Shown: positions 52,849-61,762, numbered from the stretch's first letter. The stretch: DNA of 64,000 nucleotides from Candidatus Poseidoniaceae archaeon (GCA_949372875.1 CASIAW010000004.1:175247-239246); one strand, 5' to 3'. The notes: a model not told the origin generated them from the letters alone. Numbers and translations are program-made.

Positions 52849-54870
52849 ATGGCAGGACACACTCCGTATGGCGTAACACGTTTCCTCACGCGCAACTCGA
52901 CAGCAATTGGACTCATTCTCTTGATGCTCCTTATGGGTGCTTCACCCCTTTTGACGCCTCAAACAGAACTCGATTCAAGTGAGGAACTTCCCGCTGATGG
53001 TCGGCAAGCACTCGACATAGCAGAGGAATGTGAAGGTTTGAAATTTGAAGATCTTTTCGATTACGATTTTGCTGACTTCATCATCAATATGGATGATGAT
53101 TGGGCTACCGCAGAAATGGATGCTGTCGCCTTTGTCAATGGTAGTAAATCTGCCATTGTGCGAGAAAATCTCGATGGATTGTTTGAAGGCCTCTCTGGCG
53201 GAGATAACAATTTCATTAGTTCAGATGAGCGAGATGCTGTTCGAGCAATTGGACCGAAGTGTATCGGAGCAATGGATACACGATTGGGAATGCGTGAAGG
53301 AATCCCTCACCGTGGATCTCCTGATTGGAACAACATGTCCTTCGTTGAAGATGGAATTGGATTAGATGAATCTGACCTTGTGCCGACCAACCACCCAGAA
53401 GAGCGGAACTGCCAGAACATTGGTGCTGCAAGTGGTTGTAAAGAAGTTCCAGTCTCGATTACCGACGACTTACAAATCATGATGTTCCTCGCTGAAGACC
53501 AATCAAATAACGTTCGCTACGACCAATTACCGAACTCAGGAGATCAAAATTTCACACTCGCTTTGAATGTTACCAACATGTCGTATGCTCACTTAGAGCT
53601 GAACTTCCCTCTAAAACAGGGATTGCGGATGGTCAATTATTCCATTCAAGATACCTCGACAGGAACTGATGGAACCGTTACCGTTGTTGACAATAAAGTC
53701 TTGAGCGGACCAGAAGCAATGTATCTGCCTGATGGACGTTTGCGAGTGAACCAAGTGGTGACTTATGCAGCCTCTGAATATCCTACATTGCGTGAACTGT
53801 TTATCGACTTCACCACTATGGCGCCAGAAACCAATGAGGCTCCAGAATGGAGTTCGAATGCACCAGCTGATGGCACGGTCATACCTATGCTTGATTCAAT
53901 GAACTCGGGTGAACAAATGATTACCGTTGCTGGTGAGAAAACCGAGAATTGGGCTACTGATGAAAGCGGATGGGGCTTGGACTGCACTTTAGCAGAATCT
54001 GGATGGTCCGTTTCACTTGATGGAGATGGAAACATGATTGTCGATACACAAAACTCTCAAGCAACCTCTTCAACTGCTGAGTGCTACGTTGTCGACCCAT
54101 TCGGTGCAACTTCAATCGATTCACGAAACTGGACCTTTGGTCATGTTTTCACTTCGACCGCAGTACTCTCTACAACAGGGGATAGCATCGAGTTTACAAT
54201 GACGCCTACTGGCTTAGTCAGTGAAATGGCAATCTCTGCACACGCACACCAATCAAGTGCTATGGGCCAAATGCGAACCGTAACACTTACCTCGGACGCT
54301 GCAACAATCTCACTGCCGCTTGAGGGACTAGCACCTGGTATGGTGATGGTAATGGGTCAAGCGCAAAGTTCAACCATGCTCGACCTTGATTTCATGTTGA
54401 ATTTTGGTTTAGCAAAGGCAAGTCTACCTCCGGTCATCGTCGTGAGTAAGAACCTCGATGGAATGAATGCAACATGGGACGCTACTGGCTTTACATTCAC
54501 GCTTACAGGCGATGTTTTAGACCCTGATGGTGAAGACGTTACACTCTCTCTCAAACTGTGTGGATACACCACCAACGATTTTCTCCAAGTTGGAAGCGGT
54601 TGGGAAATCGATGTGAACATCGTTTCCTGCTCATCTCAAAACCCGCCTGTTACGACATACGACATCCTATTGACTGCTACGGATGAATCTGGAACTATGA
54701 CAACACTCTCCGTATACGTCCCCGACCCATATGCAAATGACGATGGCGATGTTGCCGATGAGAGCTCAACAGGTTCTGAAGAAGAAGCGGTGCCTGCGGT
54801 CTCGCTCATGGCAACTTTGAGCATCACTTTACTCGGTGCAGCCTTTGCAGGCAAGACTCGTAGAGATTGA
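52849..54870 (+). CDS. Secreted anchored surface protein
   Basis: Signal peptide or anchor at about residues 18-38 (IGLILLMLLMGASPLLTP). The mature part has an acidic first domain (FEDLFDYDFADFI), Cys pairs (NCQNIGAASGC), two or three beta-sandwich parts resembling PKD/cadherin-type modules (FTLTGDVLDPDGEDVTLSLKLC), and at the end a helix (VSLMATLSITLLGAAFAG) followed by KTRRD. No enzyme motif. Its TGA overlaps the TTG start of the Gar1-like gene, hinting at a shared transcript. Start at ATG. Confidence 0.72.
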   Translation: MAGHTPYGVTRFLTRNSTAIGLILLMLLMGASPLLTPQTELDSSEELPADGRQALDIAEECEGLKFEDLFDYDFADFIINMDDDWATAEMDAVAFVNGSKSAIVRENLDGLFEGLSGGDNNFISSDERDAVRAIGPKCIGAMDTRLGMREGIPHRGSPDWNNMSFVEDGIGLDESDLVPTNHPEERNCQNIGAASGCKEVPVSITDDLQIMMFLAEDQSNNVRYDQLPNSGDQNFTLALNVTNMSYAHLELNFPLKQGLRMVNYSIQDTSTGTDGTVTVVDNKVLSGPEAMYLPDGRLRVNQVVTYAASEYPTLRELFIDFTTMAPETNEAPEWSSNAPADGTVIPMLDSMNSGEQMITVAGEKTENWATDESGWGLDCTLAESGWSVSLDGDGNMIVDTQNSQATSSTAECYVVDPFGATSIDSRNWTFGHVFTSTAVLSTTGDSIEFTMTPTGLVSEMAISAHAHQSSAMGQMRTVTLTSDAATISLPLEGLAPGMVMVMGQAQSSTMLDLDFMLNFGLAKASLPPVIVVSKNLDGMNATWDATGFTFTLTGDVLDPDGEDVTLSLKLCGYTTNDFLQVGSGWEIDVNIVSCSSQNPPVTTYDILLTATDESGTMTTLSVYVPDPYANDDGDVADESSTGSEEEAVPAVSLMATLSITLLGAAFAGKTRRD

Positions 54871-56402
54871 TTGCATCCACCGGCACCCTCAAAAGAAGCG
54901 GTTCGGCCCAACAAGCAGGTGAAGTTGTGTTTACGGGTGTTATTGAGTCAAAAAGCCATGAAGGAGGATTCTTGGTTTCGTTTACAGGTTCCTCACCCGC
55001 ACTTGAATCAATTATCATCAATTCCGAATCAGGAATTTACATCGGTAAAGTTGACGCAGTCCTCGGAAATACTGACGGACCTCTTGCACATGTTGCTCAT
55101 ATCGACCGCAAACTCGACCTTGACGCATTAATTGGCGTTGAAGTAGGAATTCGTGCTAAAAAACAGCGTGAAGAACGAGACCGCGGATTTGACAAAGGAC
55201 GCAGAGATGACCGTAGAGGTGGCGATCGAGGCTATCAGAGCCAAGACCGCCAAGGCGGACGATTCGAAAGAAACGACCGACGTCAAGATGACCGAAGCGG
55301 TGGAGATTGGGAATGTCCAAAATGCAGAAACTCAAACTTCGCATTCAGAACAGAATGCAACCGATGTGGAGAACCACGAGGTGCCGGCGGTGGAAACGAC
55401 CGTGGACGACGTGACGACCGTAGAGGTGGCGATCGAGGCTATCAGAGCCAAGACCGCCAAGGCGGACGATTCGAAAGAAACGACCGCAGTGGTCGAAATG
55501 ACCGTAGCGGTGGAGATTGGGAATGTCCAAAATGCAGAAACTCAAACTTCGCATTCAGAACAGAATGCAACCGATGTGGAGAACCACGAGGTGCCGGCGG
55601 TGGAAACGACCGAGGACGACGTGATGACCGTAGAGGTGGCGATCGAGGCTATCAGAGCCAAGACCGCCAAGGCGGACGATTCGAAAGAAACGACCGACGT
55701 CAAGATAATCGTGGCGGCGGCGATTGGGATTGTCCCAAATGCAGGAACTCAAACTTCGCATTCAGAACCGAATGCAACCAATGTGGGCTTCCTCGCCCTG
55801 GCGGCGCTCGTGGTGGAAATGACCGTGGTGGACGTAGGGATGACCGAGGCCGAGGAGGAAATGACCGTGGTGGACGTGGAGGAACATACAACGACAATGA
55901 TTGGGATTGTCCAAAGTGTAACAACTCAAACTTTGCTTTCAGAACCGAATGCAACCGTTGTGGAGCACCTCGCTCTGGCGGTGGACGTGGTGGACAAGGT
56001 CGCAATGATGGAGGAAGACCTCCTCGACGTGATGATGGTGGAAGACCCCCTCGGCGTGATGACCGTTCCAGAGCACCTCGACGCGATGATGGTGGAAGAC
56101 CTCCTCGACGTGATGACCGTTCCAGAGCACCCCGGCGCGACGATGGTGGAAGACCTCCCCGGCGTGATGACGGTGAAAGGCCTCCTCGACAAGACGATGG
56201 GGGAAGGCCCCCTCGACGTGATGGAAGGGACAGAAGATCAGAAGGTGGCTATGGCGACAGAGGCTCCTATGGGCAAGACAGGCCTCCTGAACGTAAATCA
56301 AGAGAACCTCGAAACTTTAGAAAATCCCGTGGTAACGGTCCGGGTCATGCCCACAACCGACCACCAAAACCAATCGGTAGACCTCGAGAAGACGACTCGT
56401 GA
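54867..56402 (+). CDS. Gar1-like protein with RG-rich repeats and four RanBP2-type zinc fingers
   Basis: Residues about 18-98 match the Gar1 core of H/ACA RNPs (IINSESGIYIGKVDAVLG, DGPLAHVAHIDRKLD). Then come Arg/Gly/Asp/Gln-rich repeats and four fingers W-E/D-C-P-K-C-x3-N-F-A-F-R-T-E-C-N-x-C-G, the RanBP2 pattern that binds single-stranded RNA, starting near residues 148, 218, 290 and 348. A long tail of GGRPPRRDD units ends in a basic stretch. Probably an RNA-binding protein; whether it is the pseudouridylation subunit is not certain. The start is a TTG overlapping the previous stop; a GTG at 54927 with AGGTGA is possible but would cut into the core. Confidence 0.75.
   Translation: MIASTGTLKRSGSAQQAGEVVFTGVIESKSHEGGFLVSFTGSSPALESIIINSESGIYIGKVDAVLGNTDGPLAHVAHIDRKLDLDALIGVEVGIRAKKQREERDRGFDKGRRDDRRGGDRGYQSQDRQGGRFERNDRRQDDRSGGDWECPKCRNSNFAFRTECNRCGEPRGAGGGNDRGRRDDRRGGDRGYQSQDRQGGRFERNDRSGRNDRSGGDWECPKCRNSNFAFRTECNRCGEPRGAGGGNDRGRRDDRRGGDRGYQSQDRQGGRFERNDRRQDNRGGGDWDCPKCRNSNFAFRTECNQCGLPRPGGARGGNDRGGRRDDRGRGGNDRGGRGGTYNDNDWDCPKCNNSNFAFRTECNRCGAPRSGGGRGGQGRNDGGRPPRRDDGGRPPRRDDRSRAPRRDDGGRPPRRDDRSRAPRRDDGGRPPRRDDGERPPRQDDGGRPPRRDGRDRRSEGGYGDRGSYGQDRPPERKSREPRNFRKSRGNGPGHAHNRPPKPIGRPREDDS
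55190..55800 (+). repeat. Tandem 207-210 base coding repeat
   Basis: Three near-identical DNA copies of an RG-linker plus zinc finger unit; the word accgtagaggtggcgatcga starts at 55210, 55417 and 55627. Identity at synonymous sites is high, pointing to recent duplication or gene conversion. A fourth, diverged finger follows. Confidence 0.85.
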
Positions 56403-56411
56403 GGGTGAAAA

Positions 56412-57446
56412 ATGGGTGCCGAACATCACTACCTAAACGCCGTAGAAGCCTACGACGAAGGTGATGCTGAGACTGCCTATGAAGAAGCATACAAAGCAGT
56501 TCAAATCGACCCAATGCACGTCGATGCTTGGCAATTGTGTGCGGAGACTTCTCTCCCACAGAAAGGTGAAAAACCGACCATGATGCAAGCAGCTAAATCC
56601 TTAGCTGCAGTTCGTAAAATCATCGAAATTGACCCAAACCGCACCGCTATGTGGATGCTTGGTGGACGACTTTTATCCGATGAACTCGGATTACTCAGTG
56701 AAGGTTTACAATGGTGGCAAGACTTGCGACACCAGTTGCCTGATGAAGTCACACCTTTGGTTGAGCAGGCTGCATTACTCGCAGACATGGGCCACTACTT
56801 GGAAGCAAAATACCGACTTGATACAATAATCGAAGAAAACTTAGATGGAGGTCCGAGTCAAATGGCGAAGATTCACCAATTGCGCAGCCAAGTCAATGCT
56901 GCAGCAAACCTCCAAGCTACTGAGCATTTCAAGCCCTGGGAGAAACACCACAATGGCTGGGGCGCAATCGAATCGAAGATGGGTAAAGGCCCTGTTTCTG
57001 AAAGTTTTCTGTTTATCATTACGACCGTCCCTGTTCTGATGATCGTCGTCTATTTCTCAAACCAACTTGCTGGTGAAGGCTGGGGGGCATTTTGTTTGAC
57101 TAGCCTTGTTATCTTTGGAACCGTGCTGTTTGGAATGCGGACTGCAAAGCGTATGTTCCACAATATCAACCGACCTGCATTTAATCTGCTCCGGGCTATG
57201 AATTTTGAAGCCAATACGGGTTATTGCGTCATTCATACCGAAATACGAACCTCTCCACTTTACATGTTTATCATGCAGAGAAAACCTCAGGCATGGCAAG
57301 AACGCATGATTAAAATCATCGAATCAGATACCCCACTTCCAATGAATTGGAAACCAAGTTTCCCAGATTTTGACTCACACTTGGATGAAATTGGATTTAT
57401 CGAAGAAGATGATGAAGAGAGTTTCGAGCCCTTTGAAGAAGAGTGA
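56412..57446 (+). CDS. TPR-containing membrane protein
   Basis: The N-terminal 175 residues form TPR-like helical pairs (YLNAVEAYDEGDAETAYEEAYKAVQIDPMHVDAW; AAVRKIIEIDPNRTAMWMLG; EQAALLADMGHYLEAKYRL). Two helices follow at about 200-245 (FLFIITTVPVLMIVVYF and FCLTSLVIFGTVLFGM), then about 90 cytosolic residues ending in an acidic tail. Likely a protein-binding scaffold in the membrane. It begins 9 bases after the Gar1-like gene, probably the same operon. Confidence 0.78.
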   Translation: MGAEHHYLNAVEAYDEGDAETAYEEAYKAVQIDPMHVDAWQLCAETSLPQKGEKPTMMQAAKSLAAVRKIIEIDPNRTAMWMLGGRLLSDELGLLSEGLQWWQDLRHQLPDEVTPLVEQAALLADMGHYLEAKYRLDTIIEENLDGGPSQMAKIHQLRSQVNAAANLQATEHFKPWEKHHNGWGAIESKMGKGPVSESFLFIITTVPVLMIVVYFSNQLAGEGWGAFCLTSLVIFGTVLFGMRTAKRMFHNINRPAFNLLRAMNFEANTGYCVIHTEIRTSPLYMFIMQRKPQAWQERMIKIIESDTPLPMNWKPSFPDFDSHLDEIGFIEEDDEESFEPFEEE

Positions 57447-57617
57447 ATTTGAAACACACATGTATCCCTTCAACTCGATTTATATTTACAGTCACAAGGG
57501 CCCCCATCCGATTGATTTGAGCGTATCCGTACCCTATACAATGCGGGTATTCGCATGGGCCCCCCTTTGAAATGAAAACTGGCCAACTCTTATTTCATAG
57601 CATTTATTGGTAATGCT
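57447..57617. other. Spacer with strong TATA box and GC palindromic words
   Basis: 171 bases. TTTATATTTA at 57479-57488 is the best TATA box in the region but is 130 bases before the next gene; CACAAGGGCCCCCAT at 57493-57507 and CATGGGCCCCCC near 57554 recur in other spacers. A 9-codon frame (ATG at 57541) lies between. An unannotated small RNA or leader is possible. Confidence 0.4.
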
Positions 57618-57962
57618 ATGGTCGAAATTCCATGCCCTCATTGTTATAAAGGCATTGAATTAGAGGATGGCGTTTTTGGATTATTTGATTGCCCACATTG
57701 TGATGAGGAATTTACCTGGGAAAATGATTTCGACGACAGAAGCGTTTCAAGCAAATTCATGAGAAATCTATCCATGGTTAACGGAGTCGAAGTCGGCTTA
57801 GGCATTCTACTCATTGCAGTAATAGTTTGCCCTGTGATACCGCTTCTATTAGGGATTGATGACGCTTCCTTCCTTGTTTGGATGTTTGCTGCGTTCATAA
57901 TTTTTTGTATTGGCATTGTAGTATTATTTGTGGGATTGTGGAGATATGATGACACCTCTTAG
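57618..57962 (+). CDS. Small zinc-ribbon membrane protein
   Basis: 114 residues. A zinc ribbon at the start, CPHC-x16-CPHC, then an acidic stretch and two helices (GLGILLIAVIVCPVIPLLLGI and LVWMFAAFIIFCIGIVVLFVGLW). Such ribbon-plus-helix proteins are common and mostly uncharacterised. No ribosome site; TATTTCATA 23 bases upstream suggests leaderless expression. Confidence 0.65.
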   Translation: MVEIPCPHCYKGIELEDGVFGLFDCPHCDEEFTWENDFDDRSVSSKFMRNLSMVNGVEVGLGILLIAVIVCPVIPLLLGIDDASFLVWMFAAFIIFCIGIVVLFVGLWRYDDTS

Positions 57963-58196
57963 AGAATAGAATAAATCAATATGAATAGTTCGCAAGGGTC
58001 TATCCAAATACCATTGAAACGGATACTGAATTTCAAAGGGCTTTCAGTGCGTCCTTCGGAACGCTACGGTTCAACATGGCCCACTAAGAGCCCATAGATT
58101 TACAAATTTTATACACATGGGTTTGAGCATCGACCCTTGTGAATAACACTTAGTAGCCGGACATAACTTTATGATTGCTTGGAATAAGCCAATGCT
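57963..58196. other. Spacer with inverted repeat and promoter
   Basis: 234 bases without a credible gene. Holds the CACATGGGT / ACCCTTGTG repeat listed separately, ACATGGCCCAC near 58074, and a TATA-like ACTTTATGA at 58167-58174 about 27 bases before the next ATG. Confidence 0.4.
58114..58141. repeat. Inverted repeat CACATGGGT-N10-ACCCTTGTG
   Basis: Nine-base arms with one mismatch, 55 bases before the next gene. Shares the ACAAGGG and ATGGG words with the palindromes at 58809-58831 and 61763-61843. Confidence 0.6.
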
Positions 58197-58664
58197 ATGA
58201 AAAATAGCGACGGTCGTTCCATTTTGGCTGCGTTATATCTCGCAATTGCAGCAGCGTCACTGCTATCATTTTTTAGCATCATGGCAAATCCTACAATGGG
58301 CACCGCATTCGTCGCACCATGGTGGCTTTTGTTTGCTGTTTTTTTTGGAATAGCGGGTATGTATAAATTACTGACCATTTCCAAAGGAAAATCAAACAAT
58401 GTTGAAACGATTCACCAGGCTCAAATCCAAAGATTGTGGGCATTGAAAAGGAATCTCCAAGAAAAGCAAACTGATGAAGACCTCTCTGAAAAAATCGAAT
58501 GGATTGAGGGAAGAGTCCGCTTTTTTAAAGCCGAAAGTGATGATGACAGTTCTATCGAGGGAGAAAAGAGTAAAAATTCTAATATCGAGGTTCTAATCTG
58601 GAGAGACAAGAGAATTGTGGCAATAATATTCCTTTTCGGATTATTTATTTTCACACGCTTTTAG
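58197..58664 (+). CDS. Small membrane protein with coiled segment
   Basis: 155 residues: two helices near the start (ILAALYLAIAAASLLSFFSI; WWLLFAVFFGIAGMY), a charged helical middle (IQRLWALKRNLQEKQTDEDL ... EKIEWIEGRV), and a last helix (VAIIFLFGLFIFTRF). Not recognised. ACTTTATGA about 27 bases before the ATG fits leaderless transcription. Composition matches the neighbouring small membrane genes. Confidence 0.55.
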   Translation: MKNSDGRSILAALYLAIAAASLLSFFSIMANPTMGTAFVAPWWLLFAVFFGIAGMYKLLTISKGKSNNVETIHQAQIQRLWALKRNLQEKQTDEDLSEKIEWIEGRVRFFKAESDDDSSIEGEKSKNSNIEVLIWRDKRIVAIIFLFGLFIFTRF

Positions 58665-58945
58665 CATAAATCTCTTAGCAATGTTTCGTGTTCATTGTAG
58701 TCTCGGAAAGGCTTGTACACAAGGGTGGCCCATAGAGGCGTATGCGTAGACAACGGTAGGCATGAATAGAGCCCACTGCGAACCCATGTATTCGTTTGTA
58801 ATTTTCACAAGGGTGTTATGGGTACACCCTTTGATTCGCTCCATACCAATTCAAATGTGTCATTATTACAAAAAGTGACCTTTTGCATCGTATTGCACAC
58901 AATACAACATGGTTTTGAAGTGCCTTTGCATTACTTCCCCCTCCT
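58665..58945. other. Spacer with repeated palindromic words
   Basis: 281 bases, the largest non-coding gap in the window. It has CACAAGGGTGGCCCATAG at 58718-58735, CCCATGTATTC near 58783, and the perfect hairpin listed separately. No coding frame or tRNA was seen. The promoter of the ABC permease gene must lie in its right part. Confidence 0.45.
58809..58831. repeat. Perfect 8-base inverted repeat
   Basis: AAGGGTGT and ACACCCTT around the seven bases TATGGGT, about 115 bases before the permease gene. It could be an operator or an RNA hairpin. Confidence 0.6.
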
Positions 58946-60235
58946 ATGGAGTCAATAATTCGAGGTGCTCGAAATGTAAAGAGAAAGCCTGGACGTAGCG
59001 TTGGCGTCGTTATCATCATTGGATTCTCACTCGCAATTTTTCTTACGTCAAGTATCGTTGCATCAAGCATTGAGGCACAGGCGGCGAACCTCGAAGATAG
59101 TCTGGGGAGAACAATTGTCGTCACCGCCTCGGATGCGAGTTTCGATAGTTCCGCAACCATCAGCGAAGACATCCTCAACCTTACGAACAACATGAGCCAA
59201 GTTGAATCGGTTCAAACATTTGTCACAGAGGTTGATCGGTCTGGTATTAGTGCAATTTTAGCCCAGGGAGGCCCACCCAATCCAGAGGCTTTACGGGCAG
59301 CAGTTCGGTTCATTTCAGGTCAAAACCTGAGTGTAGAACTTGAAGGATTTGTTTCAGAGGAATTGGTCTTAGTTGATGGCAGGATGCTCAATGAGTCCGA
59401 TTCTGGCTCATACAACGTACTTCTCGGCGTTGAGGCAGCTTTTTCGAGCGAAATCGGTGTTGGCGATTCTCTTGAACTCGAGGGGGTTTCGCTCAATGTC
59501 GTTGGCCTGATCTCAGGCGAGGTTTTCCAAACAAATGCGACCATTTTGATGAGCATTGACATCGCCCAGGCCATAACCGAAACCACCGGTTTCGACAAGG
59601 TGGTGATCACGATAGATTCAATTGAATTGGTTGACGATACGATGAATTTCCTGCGTTCTGAATACGGTGATGAGGTAACCGTCCAGACCGCATCGGACCA
59701 ACAAGGTGACGACATCGCTCAATCAATCGATGCGATTGGTGGTAATGCAGATTTAGGCGCCATGGCTGCACTCTTTGCATCGTTGCTCGTGGTTGGTTTC
59801 ATCATGGTGATTATCACCAAGGAGAGAGTAAATGAAATCGGTGTTCTCAAAGCAATTGGATTGCCAAATTCGAAAATCGTCACTCAATTCTTGAGCGAAT
59901 CAATTTTCATGGCGTCATTAGGATTTGTCGTTTGTATTCTCATCACGTTGGTTGCCGGTCCAATGATTCAGACAATGCTCATTGAATCGGGTTCAAATGA
60001 TGCATCATCTGCAGAAGAAGAATCAACTCCTCAACAGTTTCAACCTGGCCAAATTCTCAATCCCACTCCAGAGTCTTCTTCCATGGATTCAATCACCTCG
60101 TTGGAGTTTTCAGTGGATGGAGAGAGTATTCTAACGAGCTTCGGATTAACGATTTTGATTGGAGTGATTGGAGCGCTCTATCCCATATTGGGAGCGTTGA
60201 GAATGCAACCTGCGCAAGCATTGAGGTATGAATGA
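58946..60235 (+). CDS. MacB/FtsX-type ABC permease
   Basis: Four helices in the MacB topology: one at about 20-40 (SVGVVIIIGFSLAIFLTSS), a large outside domain of about 230 residues, then three at the C-terminal part (LFASLLVVGFIMVIITKERVNEIGVLKAIGLPNSKIV is the diagnostic second helix and loop). The final sentence PILGALRMQPAQALRYE is the usual end of this family. A Ser/Gln/Pro-rich loop lies between helices 3 and 4. It pairs with the ATPase gene 10 bases on. Substrate unknown. Confidence 0.88.
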   Translation: MESIIRGARNVKRKPGRSVGVVIIIGFSLAIFLTSSIVASSIEAQAANLEDSLGRTIVVTASDASFDSSATISEDILNLTNNMSQVESVQTFVTEVDRSGISAILAQGGPPNPEALRAAVRFISGQNLSVELEGFVSEELVLVDGRMLNESDSGSYNVLLGVEAAFSSEIGVGDSLELEGVSLNVVGLISGEVFQTNATILMSIDIAQAITETTGFDKVVITIDSIELVDDTMNFLRSEYGDEVTVQTASDQQGDDIAQSIDAIGGNADLGAMAALFASLLVVGFIMVIITKERVNEIGVLKAIGLPNSKIVTQFLSESIFMASLGFVVCILITLVAGPMIQTMLIESGSNDASSAEEESTPQQFQPGQILNPTPESSSMDSITSLEFSVDGESILTSFGLTILIGVIGALYPILGALRMQPAQALRYE

Positions 60236-60245
60236 GGTGAGAGAG

Positions 60246-61124
60246 ATGAAGAATAAGGAGAAAACAGAAAAGATAACAGAAACCACTCCTGATGAAGAAG
60301 CATCCAAAGAAATGCTCCCCCTCAATCATTTGAAGGAAGCTGTGGTGGCTCAGTATGGAGATGATGCTCGATTAATATTGGATTCAATTGATGAAGTTGA
60401 AGCCATCCTTCTCCGCCGAGAAGCAAGGGCGAAAGGTGAATTTGATGATGCAAAGGCCATCATCCATCTGTCGGGATTATCGAAAAAGTATGAATCAGCA
60501 GGAATGACTCCCGTTGATGCTCTGAAGGAAGTCGATCTATCGATCGTCCAAGGTGAGATGGTTGCAGTGATTGGACCTTCTGGTTCGGGAAAATCAACAC
60601 TGCTTCAGATGATGGGTGCATTGGATGTTCCAACCAGTGGTGGTGCGAGGATTAATTTCCAAGAATTGTCCGAGATGAACACGAAGGAACTGACCCAATT
60701 TAGAAGTCAAACTGTGGGTTTCGTCTTCCAAAAATTCAACCTCATCCCTAATTTGAGTGCACTGGAGAATGTCTCAATTGCGATGGAGTCCACGAAAATG
60801 AACCGCCAAGAAAGGAGGTCGAGAGCTGCCGAACTTCTCAAAGAGGTTGGACTGGGCAAGCGGATGAGCCATCTCCCCGGGCAACTTTCGGGTGGTGAAC
60901 AGCAGCGAGTTTCCATTGCCAGAGCATTGGCGAATCACCCGAAGATCATCTATGCAGACGAACCTACAGGGTCGCTCGACTCAAAGACGAGTAGGACAAT
61001 CATCCAACTGTTTGACACAATCCGAAGAGACTTCAACACGACCATCATTATTGTCACACACAATCATACAATTGCAAAGCATTGTGATAGAACTGTGAAA
61101 ATCAAAGATGGGAGAATCAAGTAG
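60246..61124 (+). CDS. MacB/LolD-type ABC ATPase
   Basis: About 75 extra residues at the N terminus (charged, ALKEAVVAQYG-like helices) precede the ATPase: Walker A GPSGSGKST, Q-loop FVFQKFNLIPNLSALENV, signature LSGGEQQRV, Walker B IIYADEPTGSLD, H-loop IVTHNH. The ATG at 60246 follows GAGGTGA; an ATG at 60228 inside the permease end is the alternative. The LolD-like form suggests a mechanotransmission or export complex with the permease. Confidence 0.9.
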   Translation: MKNKEKTEKITETTPDEEASKEMLPLNHLKEAVVAQYGDDARLILDSIDEVEAILLRREARAKGEFDDAKAIIHLSGLSKKYESAGMTPVDALKEVDLSIVQGEMVAVIGPSGSGKSTLLQMMGALDVPTSGGARINFQELSEMNTKELTQFRSQTVGFVFQKFNLIPNLSALENVSIAMESTKMNRQERRSRAAELLKEVGLGKRMSHLPGQLSGGEQQRVSIARALANHPKIIYADEPTGSLDSKTSRTIIQLFDTIRRDFNTTIIIVTHNHTIAKHCDRTVKIKDGRIK

Positions 61125-61189
61125 ATTGGTGACCTCTCAATACCTTCTCCACAACCGCACCCAAAAATGGAGTCATGTCAGTTATGGTT

Positions 61190-61693
61190 TCAAACCAACT
61201 CATTTTTGTGTAAATTAACACGCTTGCCCATCCCATCCCTTACTCTCGTCAGGATTCCTTGTGATTCTAATTTCGACAACGATCGGCTAATTTTTGAGTT
61301 CGTCATGCTAGATTCCTTTACGATGTTCGATTGCCAGCATTGACCATCATGTTGGAGTAGAAATTCAATGATGAACTGTTCTGTTGAATTGTATTTTGCA
61401 AGGTTTGGATTGAAATCGGCATCTGTTTGTGATGGCTCCGAGTTTGATAAGAATGAGATTTCCTGCTTTTTCGTTGATTTTGTCTTCGATGCGTTTACAC
61501 CCGCTATGAATCCCACAAAGATGAGAATTGATGAATAAACAATCAATTGGAATATACTTTTCAAGGACGTATCTGTGCTGATCGCAAAGTAAACTGCTCG
61601 CCCTGTGAGGAGCATCACAATTAACATCGAAAGCACGAAAACTGACTGCGAGGACGTTTTGTCAGCTCTCGATTGTGGGTAATCCATTACCAT
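61190..61693 (-). CDS. Membrane-tethered winged-helix regulator
   Basis: Two helices at about 20-40 and 50-72 (VFVLSMLIVMLLTGRAVYF; LIVYSSILIFVGFIAGVNAS), a polar linker, then a winged helix-turn-helix of the MarR/ArsR style (FIIEFLLQHDGQCWQSNIVKESSMTNSKISRSLSKLESQGILTRVRDG). Probably a DNA-binding protein fixed to the membrane, sensing an envelope signal. GGAGG lies 7 bases before the ATG; the frame upstream to 61768 enters the palindrome region and is not used. It faces the ABC pair and may control it or the secreted protein to the right. Confidence 0.78.
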   Translation of the reverse strand: MVMDYPQSRADKTSSQSVFVLSMLIVMLLTGRAVYFAISTDTSLKSIFQLIVYSSILIFVGFIAGVNASKTKSTKKQEISFLSNSEPSQTDADFNPNLAKYNSTEQFIIEFLLQHDGQCWQSNIVKESSMTNSKISRSLSKLESQGILTRVRDGMGKRVNLHKNELV

Positions 61694-61762
61694 GTTGTTT
61701 CCTCCGAATCCTGATACTAAAGAAACTTGGTGTGCGATGTTTGTATATTCGCAAACCGCCGT

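Noticed and set aside
55153..56436. 427-codon open frame in another frame over the Gar1/zinc-finger gene
   Set aside because: It is kept open by the biased Arg/Gly codons; its translation is low-complexity Val/Glu/Thr, while the other frame gives perfect zinc fingers.
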